This document shows, piece by piece, positions 26,546-35,866 of a DNA stretch of 64,000 nt. Location: contig NZ_JBANRJ010000001.1 in assembly GCF_037154075.1 (NCBI RefSeq), positions 3,033,501-3,097,500 on the forward strand, in the 5' to 3' direction. The notes beneath the pieces were generated by a model. It did no database searches, was not told the DNA's origin, and saw only the letters and a list, made by a program, of their open reading frames with translations. The position numbers and the translations under genes are program-made. The stretch is from Sphingobium aromaticiconvertens (GTDB lineage: Bacteria > Pseudomonadota > Alphaproteobacteria > Sphingomonadales > Sphingomonadaceae). Every line of letters begins with the position of its first letter. The stretch's first letter is position 1.

Positions 26546-27547
26546 TTACAGGCGCAAGGGCAAGGCGGCGCGAGCAACCATGCGGGACCAGTCGTGCAAG
26601 CGCTGCCACAGCCGCTCACGCGTCGAAGCGAAATTGTGCATATGGGCCATGGTCGGAACGATATGGATGCTCACATCGCGCGAGGCCGGATAGGCGGCGG
26701 CTTCCGCATGTGGATGGGGGCAGGTATCGCGCTCGCCATTGGCCACCAGCACCGGCACCATCACTTTCGCAGCGTCCGCAGCGAATGCACCCGGCAACAT
26801 CATCTGCACCGCGCAATAGGGAATGGTAAGACTGCCAAAGACGGGCGAGGTTTCGCGGATCGGATAGCCGCCCTTCATATCCTCGTGCAGAATATCGGCA
26901 GGCACGTCTTCCCAATGAAAGGCATAAAGATAATCGACGCCTTCATGCTCGGTTTCCAGATGGCTGTGAACCTTACCGTCCGCAACCGCGTCGAAACGCG
27001 CCTTGCCATTGTCGAAGGCGGCCTTGTCCCGTTGCGGCAAGGCCGTATGGATCGCACTGACGCCGCAGGGGGCGATGGCGTCAAAGGTCGCGAACCGCCC
27101 CTGGGTCAAGATCGACACGCCGCCGCCCATCGACTGGCCCATGCCGATGCCGAACAGCGATGGCAGCGCCGGAAAGCCCTCCGCCAGCGTTCCGGTGCGC
27201 AAGGCGTCCGCGATTTGCCGCACGCAGGCGTCATGGGTCGCCGCCAACGTCTGGAAACTGATTTTCGACAGATCGCCGATCGTGCTTTCGCCAACCCCCA
27301 CATGGTCGATCGCGACATGGATGGTTCCGCGCGCGGCATGCCACGCGGCTTCATTATAGCCCTCATGCCCATCAAAGCGCAGATGGAAATAATGCCGCGA
27401 ATAGCCCCCGCCCGGACAAGCGAAGATAACGATCGGCTTTTCCGGCAACAGGCTGGGGTCCGGCAGATAAAGCGTCACCGCCATTTCCACAATGTCACCC
27501 CAGGCGGCCACAGCCGTCACATCGACGCGTTGTTCGATAATCCGCAT
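26546..27547 (-). CDS. Alpha/beta hydrolase
   Basis: Alpha/beta-hydrolase fold protein of 333 aa. The nucleophile elbow is GMGQSMGGG with Ser139, the oxyanion segment is FACPGGGYSRHYF, and the late His lies in PTMAHMHNF. It would hydrolyse an ester or thioester-like bond. The gene is convergent with the Gfo/Idh gene. Its leader has three tandem copies of a 13-base repeat (27557-27595). A GGAGAG ribosome binding site lies 5 bases before the ATG. Confidence 0.82.
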   Translation of the reverse strand: MRIIEQRVDVTAVAAWGDIVEMAVTLYLPDPSLLPEKPIVIFACPGGGYSRHYFHLRFDGHEGYNEAAWHAARGTIHVAIDHVGVGESTIGDLSKISFQTLAATHDACVRQIADALRTGTLAEGFPALPSLFGIGMGQSMGGGVSILTQGRFATFDAIAPCGVSAIHTALPQRDKAAFDNGKARFDAVADGKVHSHLETEHEGVDYLYAFHWEDVPADILHEDMKGGYPIRETSPVFGSLTIPYCAVQMMLPGAFAADAAKVMVPVLVANGERDTCPHPHAEAAAYPASRDVSIHIVPTMAHMHNFASTRERLWQRLHDWSRMVARAALPLRL

Positions 27548-27556
27548 ATAGACTCT

Positions 27557-27595
27557 CCATTATTTCTGGCCATTATTTCTGGCCATCATTTCTAG
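27557..27595. repeat. Three tandem copies of a 13-bp unit in a leader region
   Basis: CCATTATTTCTGG occurs at 27557-27569 and 27570-27582 without change. A third copy (CCATCATTTCTAG) with two changes is at 27583-27595. The array lies directly upstream of the alpha/beta hydrolase ribosome binding site, in the divergent region with the LysR gene. It could be a multi-site operator or a slippage-prone tract that changes promoter spacing. Confidence 0.85.
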
Positions 27596-27674
27596 CTTTC
27601 TTGCTTGTCATAAGCGGAATATTGCCGGACAAAATCCGTCCAATGACGAATATATTATTCGGATTATCCATATA

Positions 27675-28607
27675 ATGGCCGCATTCCATCAACTACAGTG
27701 CATGCGATCCTTCATGGCCGTGGCTGAACATGGAAGTTTCAGCCGGGCAGCCCACGCGCTTCAGGTTGGGGCGGCATCGGTGTCGGAGCATGTCGGGAAT
27801 CTGGAAAAACATCTGGGCGTTTCCCTGCTCCATCGCACCACTCGTTCACTGCAATTGACGCATGAAGGCGTGCGCTATCTGGACATGTGCCGTGACACCC
27901 TGCCGCGCATCGACGATATGGACGGCGATCTTGCACGCGAAGATCGTGCGGCAATCCTTTCCGGCGTGCTCCGCATCGAAATGTCCGATGGTGTCGACGC
28001 CTTCCTGCTGGATGCCGTGCAAGGCTTTCAGGACAGGCATCCGGCGGTGTCGATCCACATCCTGCGCAGCCAGCGCCAGTTCGACCTGGGGGAAGCCAGC
28101 GCCGACATCGCCATTCGCTCGATCGCACCACAGGGCGCAACGCCAAATCGTGTCCTTTCGCGCATTCTGGGCCAGAGCCGAACCATCTTCCTCGCCGCCC
28201 CCGCCTATCTGGAACGACATGGCGTGCCGGACTGTCCCGAAGCCCTGCTACGCCATCGCTGCATCGGTTATGTCGATCCGGTGAGCGGTCGCCTGTGGGA
28301 ATGGTATTTCGCCGGGCCCGACGGCCGCAGATTCACGCTGGACCTGACTTGTGCGCTGGCGCTGGCACAGGGCGACCTGCGGCGCCGCGCCGCTGTCGCC
28401 GGACAGGGCATCATCAACGACATCGCCCATTTCGCCGCGCCCTTCGTGCAACAGGGATTGCTGGTGCCGCTGCTCGAAAGCTGGACGATGCCGCAGCCTG
28501 TGTGCCACATCAGTCATCATCGCGAACGCTACTGGTCGACCCGGATCAGCGCGTTCCTCGATCATCTGGAACATTGGTTCTCCGTGCTTCCGGTTGCACC
28601 GTTCTGA
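27675..28607 (+). CDS. LysR-family transcriptional regulator
   Basis: Regulator of 310 aa with the N-terminal LysR HTH (FMAVAEHGSFSRAAHALQVG, SVSEHVGNLEKHLGVSLLHR at residues of about 12-55) and a C-terminal effector domain of the DmlR/TtdR-like branch (RSIAPQGATPNRVL, AGQGIINDIAHF). It is divergent from the alpha/beta hydrolase gene. The space between contains an AT-rich GAATA-N3-TATTC repeat at about 27647-27659, next to the start, which may be its own site. The downstream thiolase gene is in the same direction 114 bases away. Confidence 0.88.
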   Translation: MAAFHQLQCMRSFMAVAEHGSFSRAAHALQVGAASVSEHVGNLEKHLGVSLLHRTTRSLQLTHEGVRYLDMCRDTLPRIDDMDGDLAREDRAAILSGVLRIEMSDGVDAFLLDAVQGFQDRHPAVSIHILRSQRQFDLGEASADIAIRSIAPQGATPNRVLSRILGQSRTIFLAAPAYLERHGVPDCPEALLRHRCIGYVDPVSGRLWEWYFAGPDGRRFTLDLTCALALAQGDLRRRAAVAGQGIINDIAHFAAPFVQQGLLVPLLESWTMPQPVCHISHHRERYWSTRISAFLDHLEHWFSVLPVAPF

Positions 28608-28721
28608 ATCAGGTCTTGCCATCAGGAACATGATGGATCGCCCGCCCCCATGCCTTTCGCAGCCGCACCATTTATAGGGCGTCCAGCATCTTTTTCCTGA
28701 TCTTAGCGGGACTCTCATTCC

Positions 28722-29915
28722 ATGCGCACAGCCTATATCGTTTCGCCGGTCCGTACTCCCGTTGGCAAATATCTGGGATCATTGGCGGAAGTGCCCGCTG
28801 AGCGGTTGGCCGAAGCGGTGATCCGCTCGACCGTGACGCGCAGCGGCATCGACCCGATAGCGATCGACGACGTGATCCTGGCCCAAAGCTATGCCAATGG
28901 CGAAGCGCCCAGCATCGGGCGGTGGGCGGCTCTGGCCGCCGACCTGCCGCTGGAGGTACCAGGTATGCAACTTGATCGGCGCTGTGCGGGTGGCCTTACC
29001 GCCGTGGCGACTGCCGCCGCGATGGTGCAGAGCGGCATGGCCGACGTCATTCTCGCGGGCGGCGCGGAAAGCATGAGCAACGTCGAATATTATACCAACG
29101 GCATGCGCAAGGGCATGCGCGCAGGAAATGCGACACTATACGACCGGCTTGAGCGACAACGCGAACGGTCGCAACCTGTCGAGCGCTTCGGCGTGATTTC
29201 CGGCATGATCGAAACGGCGGAAAATGTGGCGCGCGAGTATGGGATCGCGCGCGCCGACGCGGACGCCTACGCCGCACGCAGCCATCAGCGCGCCACCGCA
29301 GCATGGGATGCGGGCCTTTTCGCGGACGAACTGGTGCCGGTAACGGTCAAGACCCGCAAGGGCGAGGTCATTGTGGAGCGCGATGAAGGCATGCGGCCAG
29401 ACGCCACGGCAGACAGCATGGCAGGGCTACGCCCGCTGATGAAGGACGGCATCACCACCGCCGGCAACGCCAGCCAACAGAATGACGCCGCCGCCGCCTG
29501 CCTGATCGTGTCGGAAGAGAAGCTGAAGGAACTGAACCTCACCCCCATGGCCCGCTTCGTCGGCTATGCGGTCGCCGGTTGCCATCCCGCGCTGATGGGC
29601 GTCGGTCCGGTTCCAGCGGTAGAAAAGCTGTTACGCCGGACCGGGCTTGGCTGGAACGACATCGACCTCGTCGAACTCAACGAAGCCTTTGCCGCGCAGG
29701 TTCTGGGCGTGCTCAAGGGCTGGGATTGGAACGACCCGGACAAGCTCAACGTCAATGGCGGCGGCATTTCGCTGGGGCACCCGATCGCAGCCACCGGCGC
29801 CCGCATTCTGGCCTCGATGCTGCACGAAATGCAGCGTCGCGGCGCACGCTATGGCCTGGAAACGATGTGCGTGGGCGGGGGTCAGGGAGCCGCGGCGATC
29901 TTCGAACGCGCCTGA
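28722..29915 (+). CDS. Acetyl-CoA acyltransferase (thiolase)
   Basis: Thiolase of 397 aa, normal length. The nucleophilic Cys88 lies in LDRRCAGGLTAV. The C-terminal motifs NGGGISLGHPIAATGARI (catalytic His) and CVGGGQGAA (second Cys) are intact. It would cleave a 3-ketoacyl-CoA with CoA, ending a beta-oxidation cycle. It is the only thiolase in the window. It is monocistronic, with an intrinsic terminator directly behind it. Confidence 0.94.
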   Translation: MRTAYIVSPVRTPVGKYLGSLAEVPAERLAEAVIRSTVTRSGIDPIAIDDVILAQSYANGEAPSIGRWAALAADLPLEVPGMQLDRRCAGGLTAVATAAAMVQSGMADVILAGGAESMSNVEYYTNGMRKGMRAGNATLYDRLERQRERSQPVERFGVISGMIETAENVAREYGIARADADAYAARSHQRATAAWDAGLFADELVPVTVKTRKGEVIVERDEGMRPDATADSMAGLRPLMKDGITTAGNASQQNDAAAACLIVSEEKLKELNLTPMARFVGYAVAGCHPALMGVGPVPAVEKLLRRTGLGWNDIDLVELNEAFAAQVLGVLKGWDWNDPDKLNVNGGGISLGHPIAATGARILASMLHEMQRRGARYGLETMCVGGGQGAAAIFERA

Positions 29916-29933
29916 TCGGCCGCCCCGCTATGC

Positions 29934-29969
29934 AAAAGGCCCAGCGATGATCCGCCGGGCCTTTTTTTT
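29934..29969 (+). terminator. Intrinsic terminator after the thiolase gene
   Basis: AAAAGGCCC at 29934-29942 pairs with GGGCC plus the T run beginning at 29962, giving a GC-rich stem followed by eight T. It lies just after the thiolase stop and can also serve the convergent SDR operon. Confidence 0.8.
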
Positions 29970-29984
29970 CGCGCCGCACCACCT

Positions 29985-30752
29985 TCAACCCGGATGCGCG
30001 CCGCCCCCTGACACCTCGATACCGCGCCCGGTGATCATTGCCGCATCGTCGCTCGACAGGAACAGGACCGTCGCGGCAATCTCCCACGGTTGCACGGAAC
30101 GATGGATGACCTGATGCTCTGCCGCCACTTCGGCCTGCTGCTCCGGCGTGAACATCCCCGCGATCTGCGGCGTGGCGGTCAGGCCCGGCAGCACGCTGTT
30201 CACCCGGATATTGTCAGGGGCATAGGCGCAGCTTGCATATTGGCTGAGGTGGATGACCCCCGCCTTGGCGGCCGAGTAGGATGGCGGCGCCGACTGGGTG
30301 TAGATGCGCCCGGACATCGACGCAGTGTTGACGATCGTGCCACCCCCATTGGCTTTCATCACGGGAATTTCATGCTTCATGGCCAGGAACGTCGTGGTCA
30401 GCGATATCTGGACGGTCCAGTTCCAGTCCTCCAGGCTCAGCGTCTCCAGGCTGCCGGGCTTGGCCGCGCCTACATTGTTGAACGCATGGCGCACAGGGCC
30501 ATGGGCCGCGCAGGCCGCCTCTACCATTGCCTTGACCGACGCCTCATCAGTTACGTCGGTGCGAGCGAAGCGGGCGATGCCGCCCTTGTCCACGATCGCC
30601 TTGCACACAGCCTCACCCTTGGCGGCATCCAGTTCGGCGATAGTGACTCGCCCCCCTTCCGCCGCAAAAGCCAATGCCGCCGCTTCGCCAATGCCCGATC
30701 CCGCGCCGGTCACGATTACCGAACGCCCCTCGAAACGCTGCCTGTCGCTCAT
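29985..30752 (-). CDS. Short-chain dehydrogenase/reductase
   Basis: Classical SDR of 255 aa. TGAGSGIG at residues 15-22, the acidic ELDAAKG after beta-2 (suggesting NAD rather than NADP), the NNVG motif, and Y-S-A-A-K as the catalytic pair are visible. A strong GAGGAGAG ribosome binding site precedes the ATG. It is the last gene of a minus-strand operon with crotonase, OYE and NTF2-like genes. Confidence 0.87.
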   Translation of the reverse strand: MSDRQRFEGRSVIVTGAGSGIGEAAALAFAAEGGRVTIAELDAAKGEAVCKAIVDKGGIARFARTDVTDEASVKAMVEAACAAHGPVRHAFNNVGAAKPGSLETLSLEDWNWTVQISLTTTFLAMKHEIPVMKANGGGTIVNTASMSGRIYTQSAPPSYSAAKAGVIHLSQYASCAYAPDNIRVNSVLPGLTATPQIAGMFTPEQQAEVAAEHQVIHRSVQPWEIAATVLFLSSDDAAMITGRGIEVSGGGAHPG

Positions 30753-30774
30753 TTCGCTCTCCTCACTATCTGTT

Positions 30775-31329
30775 TCAGGCTGTCGGCTGCGTGGTCAAAC
30801 GCGTCAGCCAGTCCTTGTCCTCATCGACCCAGAACGGGTTCCAGCTTTCAAAATCCTGCGGCAGATCAGGCGGAACTTCATGTGCCGCCCAGCCGGTAAA
30901 AGGAGCCGTCGGGCGCTCCTCCCAGTCGGCCGCGTACCAGTGTTTTTCGCGCCGCCGCACGAAGAACCATTCCCCGTTGCGCCGCGCATAGCTGTCGAAA
31001 TAAGCAATCGCCATGACCACCCATTTGCCGTCATCCTCATGCTCGGCACGGCAATAGACGACGCCACGGGCATGGTCGGCATCGTCAAATTCGACCTTAT
31101 GGCCGCAAATCTGGTGGATCGATCGGTAGAATGTCCTGACCGCCGGCTCGATGATCGACCTCAGCACATCACGCCCGGTGCCGCGCCGCCCACAATGGAC
31201 GTCGGGCACGAACAATTTGACCCACGCGTCCAGGTCGCGCCCATCGACCGCCAGCGCATAGCATATGGGAAGCTGCTGGATCGCGGCGAGCGATTCCAGC
31301 CGGTCGATCCGCGCCTCCAGATCGCTCAT
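30775..31329 (-). CDS. NTF2-like (SnoaL/ketosteroid isomerase fold) protein
   Basis: Protein of 184 aa with the cone-shaped NTF2-like fold (SnoaL_4 type). It opens with a coiled N-terminal helix (LEARIDRLESLAAIQQL) followed by YALAVDGRDLDAWVKLFVPDV. Such proteins act as isomerases, dehydratases, aldol-type cyclases or small subunits. The Asp and His residues (D-A-W, GHKVEF) are candidates for the active site, but the role is not certain. It overlaps the OYE gene by 4 bases (ATGA), which suggests the two act on the same intermediate. Confidence 0.75.
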   Translation of the reverse strand: MSDLEARIDRLESLAAIQQLPICYALAVDGRDLDAWVKLFVPDVHCGRRGTGRDVLRSIIEPAVRTFYRSIHQICGHKVEFDDADHARGVVYCRAEHEDDGKWVVMAIAYFDSYARRNGEWFFVRRREKHWYAADWEERPTAPFTGWAAHEVPPDLPQDFESWNPFWVDEDKDWLTRLTTQPTA

Positions 31330-32468
31330 GCCAGCCGCTCCAGATTGGCAGGATCGAAGGGCAGGAACGGCTGGCCGTCCTTCGCCTTGGTGAACCAGTC
31401 AGGATCATTGAGGATCGCCCGCCCCACGGCGACCAGATCAAATTCGCTGCGCTCGAAACGTTCGACCAGCAGCGGCAGGTTGTTCACAGATTGCTGGCTG
31501 TCGTCGATATGCTTGGCGCCTCCCTTTGCCTTGTCGAGCGCCACGCCGCCAACCGTCATCGACGCCTTGCCGGTCAACTTCTTCGCCCAGCCCGCAAGGT
31601 TGAGGTTCGATCCTTCGAAAATCGGCGTGTCGAAATAACGCTGGCTGGCGTCGAACAGGTCGACGCCAGCATCGGCCAACGGCCCCAGCAGGTCACCAAG
31701 CGCGTCGGGCGTATTAGCCAACACCGCGCGATAATCCTGCATCTTGAACTGGGAAAAACGCAGCACGATCGGCATATCTTGGCCAATTTCCGCACGGATC
31801 GCCCGGACTACAGCCGCGCCAAAGGCCGCCCGTCGCGCCGGATCGCCGCCCCACTGATCCGCGCGGCGATTGGTATAATCCCACAGGAAACTGTCGATCA
31901 GATAGCCATGCGCGCCATGGATCGCGATGCCATCCACGCCCAGCGCCACGGCGTTACGAGCAGCCAGCGCATAGGCGGCGATGATATCGGCGATATCGCT
32001 GTCGCCCATCTGCGGTACGGACGTCAGGCTTTCCTCGCGCCCTTCAGAACGGAAGGAAATGACGCCGTCAGCCGGTCCCCAAATGCCGGATGGGCGCATG
32101 GGATTACCCGTACCCGTCCCGACATTTTCCACATTCCACATTGGTCCCTGATGCCAGAGTTGCGGGATAATGACCCCGCCCGCATCATGTACGGCGTCGA
32201 CCACCGCCTTCCAGCCGTTCAGCACGTCCACACCGTCCAGGCGCGGAATGTCGGGATGATCGGCGGCGGCATAATGGGGCAGCGCCACGCCTTCAGTCAG
32301 GATCGCCCCCAGCCCCGTGGCCGCACGGCGCGCATAATAGCTTGCCATTTCGGGCGTCGGTACGCCCAGCGGCGATCGATAGCGGGTCATCGGCGCCATC
32401 ACCACCCGGTTGGGCAGGGTCAGGCCACGCAATGTCAGCGGCTGAAGCAGCGGATCAATGATGCTCAT
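31326..32468 (-). CDS. NADH:flavin oxidoreductase, Old Yellow Enzyme family
   Basis: FMN TIM-barrel enzyme of 380 aa that would reduce an activated C=C bond. The N-terminal LTLPNRVVMAPMTRYRS and the active-site IHGAHGYLIDSFLWDYTNRR are intact. The His-x-x-His/Asn pair is represented by HGAH. It lacks the C-terminal FeS/FAD half of 2,4-dienoyl-CoA reductases. Only one base separates it from the upstream crotonase stop, so the operon is tightly coupled. A paralogue with matching TLNLAGWTRKLTGK-type C-terminus is at 46102-47262. Confidence 0.9.
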   Translation of the reverse strand: MSIIDPLLQPLTLRGLTLPNRVVMAPMTRYRSPLGVPTPEMASYYARRAATGLGAILTEGVALPHYAAADHPDIPRLDGVDVLNGWKAVVDAVHDAGGVIIPQLWHQGPMWNVENVGTGTGNPMRPSGIWGPADGVISFRSEGREESLTSVPQMGDSDIADIIAAYALAARNAVALGVDGIAIHGAHGYLIDSFLWDYTNRRADQWGGDPARRAAFGAAVVRAIRAEIGQDMPIVLRFSQFKMQDYRAVLANTPDALGDLLGPLADAGVDLFDASQRYFDTPIFEGSNLNLAGWAKKLTGKASMTVGGVALDKAKGGAKHIDDSQQSVNNLPLLVERFERSEFDLVAVGRAILNDPDWFTKAKDGQPFLPFDPANLERLA

Positions 32469-32469
32469 A

Positions 32470-33273
32470 TTATTTCCCTGTGAAATCCGGCCGACGCTTT
32501 TCCATGAAGGCCTTGCGCTTTTCAGCGCTGTCTTCAGTCGACTGGCTCATGAAGATCGCCCGGTTCTCCATTTCGATCGCGGCCTCCATGCTGGGCGCAT
32601 CGACATTGTGCCACAGCGAGCTTTTCGTCACTGAGATGCCAATCGGGCTGTTGACCATGATCGCATCGGCCAGCTTGAGCGCCTCCTCCATCAGCACTTC
32701 GTCTTCGACGCACCGCAGGATCAGGCCGATCTGCGCCGCCTCCTGCGCCATCACCGCGCGACCGGTCAACATCAGTTCCGCCGCACGCTGCATGCCGACC
32801 AACCGGGGCAGCAAATAGCTGAAGCCCATTTCATGGCCCGTGCCCGCATTGTGAAAGGCGTTGACGAACTTGGCCGATCGCGCCGCGATCGTCATGTCGG
32901 CGGCCAGCGCAAGGGGATAGCCCGCGCCAGCCGTCACGCCGTTAACCGCGCAGATCACCGGCTGCGGCAGGGCGCGCATCAGGATCGGAATCTGACCCAG
33001 CTTGTCCATCACCCGCCGCTGGAATTGCGCTTTGCCCAGATCGGCCGACACCCATTCGGGCACGCCGCTCGCGCGGATATCATGTCCGGCGCAAAAGCCC
33101 CGGCCCGCGCCGGTCAGCACCACGACGCGGACATCATGGTCGTACCGCACCGCTTCCAGATGGTCGATCAATTCGGCGTACATCGCGAAGGTCAGGGAAT
33201 TAAGCGCCTCTGGACGATTGAGTGTCAGCCGACAAACGCCGTCCACCGGCATGTCCCGCAAGATGTCGCCCAT
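32470..33273 (-). CDS. Enoyl-CoA hydratase/isomerase family protein
   Basis: Crotonase of 267 aa. The oxyanion-hole segments are GRGFCAGHDIRAS and NGVTAGAGYPLALAADMTIA, and a catalytic-position Glu is kept in GTGHEMGFSYLLPR. The C-terminus AFMEKRRPDFTGK is nearly that of the paralogue at 17812-18624. I chose the ATG at 33273, where GGGAG precedes. An ATG at 33294 would add seven residues. It heads the crotonase-OYE-NTF2-SDR operon, divergent from a CoA-transferase gene. Confidence 0.88.
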   Translation of the reverse strand: MGDILRDMPVDGVCRLTLNRPEALNSLTFAMYAELIDHLEAVRYDHDVRVVVLTGAGRGFCAGHDIRASGVPEWVSADLGKAQFQRRVMDKLGQIPILMRALPQPVICAVNGVTAGAGYPLALAADMTIAARSAKFVNAFHNAGTGHEMGFSYLLPRLVGMQRAAELMLTGRAVMAQEAAQIGLILRCVEDEVLMEEALKLADAIMVNSPIGISVTKSSLWHNVDAPSMEAAIEMENRAIFMSQSTEDSAEKRKAFMEKRRPDFTGK

Positions 33274-33363
33274 GTGGCTCCCGTCCTTTCCCATTGTCTT
33301 CTGTCAGCGGATGTGAACCATTGTCGGCCAAAAGGCGAGCGCACGGAAAGCCTGGGGGGCTTG

Positions 33364-33405
33364 CCGTGCGCGGCATATCATGGTTGTGAACATACCCGTG
33401 CGCGG
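33364..33405. repeat. Direct repeat CCGTGCGCGG, 32 bp apart
   Basis: The 10-base unit occurs at 33364-33373 and 33396-33405, three helical turns apart, in the divergent promoter region of the crotonase operon and the CoA-transferase gene. It may be a paired activator site. Nothing else stands out in this roughly 190-base region. Confidence 0.3.
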
Positions 33406-33462
33406 ACTTGTCATCCCGGCATCCGGCAGCAAGGGATCAGGCTGTTGTCGACAAGGTGAACC

Positions 33463-34692
33463 ATGGCCAGACTGCCCCTAGAAAAGATCCGCGTCCTCGA
33501 TCTCACGCGCGTACTTGCGGGGCCGTTCGGCTCCCAGGTCCTGGCCGACATGGGCGCTGACGTCATCAAGATCGAGCGGCCCGTGGTGGGCGACGATGCA
33601 CGCATCTTCGGCGAACCCTATCTGCGCGATGCAGAGGGTAAACCCACGCGCGAAAACGCCTTCTATATGTCGGTGAACCGCAACAAGCGGTCTGTGGCGC
33701 TCAACATCGCGCAGCCCGCCGGACAAGCACTGATCCGGGAACTGGTCAAATCCAGCGATGTCGTCATGGAAAATTACAAGGTCGGCGATCTCAAACGCTA
33801 TGGCCTGGATTATGAAAACCTGAAGGCTATCAATCCCGGCATCATCTATTGCTCCGTCACTGGCTATGGCCAGACCGGACCGCTGGCGACCAAGCCGGGC
33901 TATGACGCCGTGTTCCAGGGCGAATGCGGCCTGATGAGCGTCACAGGCGTACCGGATGGAAAGCCGGGTGCCGGCCCGATGAAAGTCGGCCCCAGCATCA
34001 TCGACCTGTTCACTGGCCTGAACGTCGCCAATGCCATATTGGCCGCGCTTTACCATCGCGACGCTGGCGGGGGTGAGGGGCAGTATATCGACATAGCGCT
34101 GCTGGACTGCGGCGTGTCGGCCCTGTCGCACTATGCGCAAATCTATCTGACGGCAGATCAGGTGCCGGTACGGCGCGGCACGCAGGGCAATGGCGGCATG
34201 CCCACCAGCATGTTCGCGTGCAGCGACGGCGCGATCATGATCACCTCGGGCAATGACAAGCAATATGTGGCGCTATGCGACGCGGTGAAGCACACTGAAC
34301 TGGCGACGCATCCGCGCTTTCATACCAATGTGCTGCGCGTCGAGCATCGCGATGAGATCACCGAGGTTTTCAACGCGATCTTCGCGACAAACACGGTCGA
34401 CTATTGGCTGGATAAATTGGGCGCGGCCGGGATTCCCAGCGGACCGATCAACGATCTGGAACAGGTGTTCGCCTATCCGCAAGCTGTGCATCGCGGCCTG
34501 CGTGTACGCGCGCCGCATCCTCTGAAACCCGATCTCGACGTCATTCGCAGCCCGCTGAACTTTTCCGAAACGCCCATTACCGACTATCGGGCGCCGCCTA
34601 TGCTGGGCGAACATACGCGCGCGGTGCTGGCGCAGGAACTGGGGCTGGACGAGGCGGCGCTCGACGAACTGTCCCGGAACGGCATTATCTAG
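33463..34692 (+). CDS. Family III (CaiB/BaiF) CoA-transferase
   Basis: CoA-transferase of 409 aa that would move CoA from one acyl-CoA to a free acid. The N-terminal motif RVLDLTRVLAGPFGSQVLADMGADVIKIE is diagnostic. The catalytic Asp is expected in GPSIIDLFTGLNVANAI at about residue 182. The C-terminal part includes GAAGIPSGPINDLEQVF. An AAGGTG ribosome binding site precedes the ATG. It is a single-gene unit. A second, shorter member is at 38325-39398. Confidence 0.92.
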   Translation: MARLPLEKIRVLDLTRVLAGPFGSQVLADMGADVIKIERPVVGDDARIFGEPYLRDAEGKPTRENAFYMSVNRNKRSVALNIAQPAGQALIRELVKSSDVVMENYKVGDLKRYGLDYENLKAINPGIIYCSVTGYGQTGPLATKPGYDAVFQGECGLMSVTGVPDGKPGAGPMKVGPSIIDLFTGLNVANAILAALYHRDAGGGEGQYIDIALLDCGVSALSHYAQIYLTADQVPVRRGTQGNGGMPTSMFACSDGAIMITSGNDKQYVALCDAVKHTELATHPRFHTNVLRVEHRDEITEVFNAIFATNTVDYWLDKLGAAGIPSGPINDLEQVFAYPQAVHRGLRVRAPHPLKPDLDVIRSPLNFSETPITDYRAPPMLGEHTRAVLAQELGLDEAALDELSRNGII

Positions 34693-34699
34693 ACAGACA

Positions 34700-35866
34700 T
34701 CAGATATAACCGCGCCGGGCGCGATAGGCGGCGAAGCGCTCCTCAAGCTGCCGCCGCGTCAGACCGAAATCTTCCGGGCTGTGCTTTGGTCCTTTGGTCG
34801 TCCGTCGCGGATGGGCGGCCAGCCAGGCCCGCATGGCAGCCTCGGTTTCTGCACTCAGCGTCAGGTCGAACTGGTCGTAGATCGACTGGATGACGCCCAT
34901 CTGATCGCGCGTAAAATCCGTAAATTCGACATCAACAAACTGGTTGCTGCTGGTCGCCCGCACGGCGTGCGCCCGTTCCAGCGCATGCGCCCAAACCTCC
35001 GCTTCGCGTCGGCCTACATCCGCCCTGTCCGCCTTGTCTCCGCAAAAGGCGCGGCGGGCAGAGAAGATGAGGTTACTGACGGAGGGCATGGACTCCACCG
35101 GATCGCGATGGGTCTGGATGACCTTTGCGTCGGGAAAAACGCCAAGCACTTCCTGCAAGGAGAACAGATCGGTGGGGTTCTTGAGCAGCCAGCGTCGCTC
35201 ATCCCCCGCACCGATCAGGCGCAGGACATCGGCCAGCCAGAGATAACTGTCGCTGTCGTCCCGGCCCCGATACCAGCGGTCATAATTGGGCACATTCCAC
35301 ATGGACGGCCACATGTTGCTGGAGAAACTCGACCCCAGAATAAACAGGGATTCCTCGATCCCCTCCGCCGTCATCATATGATCGTCGGCGGCTTCCGGCG
35401 ACACAGCGAGAAAGGCGTCCAGCGTTGCCTTCTGTGAAATATAAGCGGGAATGTCCGCCCATTTCTCACGCGGTGGGCGCGGCATGGGATAGACGGTCAG
35501 CCAATGTTCCGGCCCCTGAAACTGAGGGTCCAGCGACAGGAGAAGATGCAGAGCGGTCGTGCCCGACCGGACAAGACCGGCAATGATAATCGGCTGAACG
35601 ATCGGCCTGTCGAGGACGTCGGGCCTTTCCTTCAGCCCCTTGACCGCCAGCGCACGTGTATCGAGCGATTGCCCGATCCTATATGCACTTGTCTGGATAC
35701 AGACGGGCGCGAGGTCCAGCGCGCGAATATCGGACAATAGCAGGTCCAGCCCCTCGCGGAAGGCGGGATCGCCAAAGTCGGACAGGCCAGTCCGGGCCGT
35801 GGACGCCGCCAGCATCGCCTCCGGCGTCAGTATCTGATCGCTGCGAATGCTTTCCTGACTGGTCAT
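34700..35866 (-). CDS. Sulfotransferase-fold family protein
   Basis: Protein of 388 aa with the PF13469-type sulfotransferase fold. The PAPS-binding 5' loop is seen in AGLVRSGTTALHLLLSLDP (residues of about 95-115) and the 3' phosphate region in QTHRDPVESMPSVSN. Proteins of this group are frequent in sphingomonads and few have a demonstrated sulfotransfer activity. I chose the ATG at 35866 because it overlaps the alcohol dehydrogenase stop (ATGA), so the two genes are translationally coupled. A role in modifying a hydroxylated lipid or terpenoid is only a guess. Confidence 0.78.
   Translation of the reverse strand: MTSQESIRSDQILTPEAMLAASTARTGLSDFGDPAFREGLDLLLSDIRALDLAPVCIQTSAYRIGQSLDTRALAVKGLKERPDVLDRPIVQPIIIAGLVRSGTTALHLLLSLDPQFQGPEHWLTVYPMPRPPREKWADIPAYISQKATLDAFLAVSPEAADDHMMTAEGIEESLFILGSSFSSNMWPSMWNVPNYDRWYRGRDDSDSYLWLADVLRLIGAGDERRWLLKNPTDLFSLQEVLGVFPDAKVIQTHRDPVESMPSVSNLIFSARRAFCGDKADRADVGRREAEVWAHALERAHAVRATSSNQFVDVEFTDFTRDQMGVIQSIYDQFDLTLSAETEAAMRAWLAAHPRRTTKGPKHSPEDFGLTRRQLEERFAAYRARRGYI

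Noticed and set aside
34700..35866. Firm call as an active PAPS sulfotransferase
   Set aside because: The fold is recognisable, but many sphingomonad members have no shown activity and no PAPS synthesis gene is nearby.
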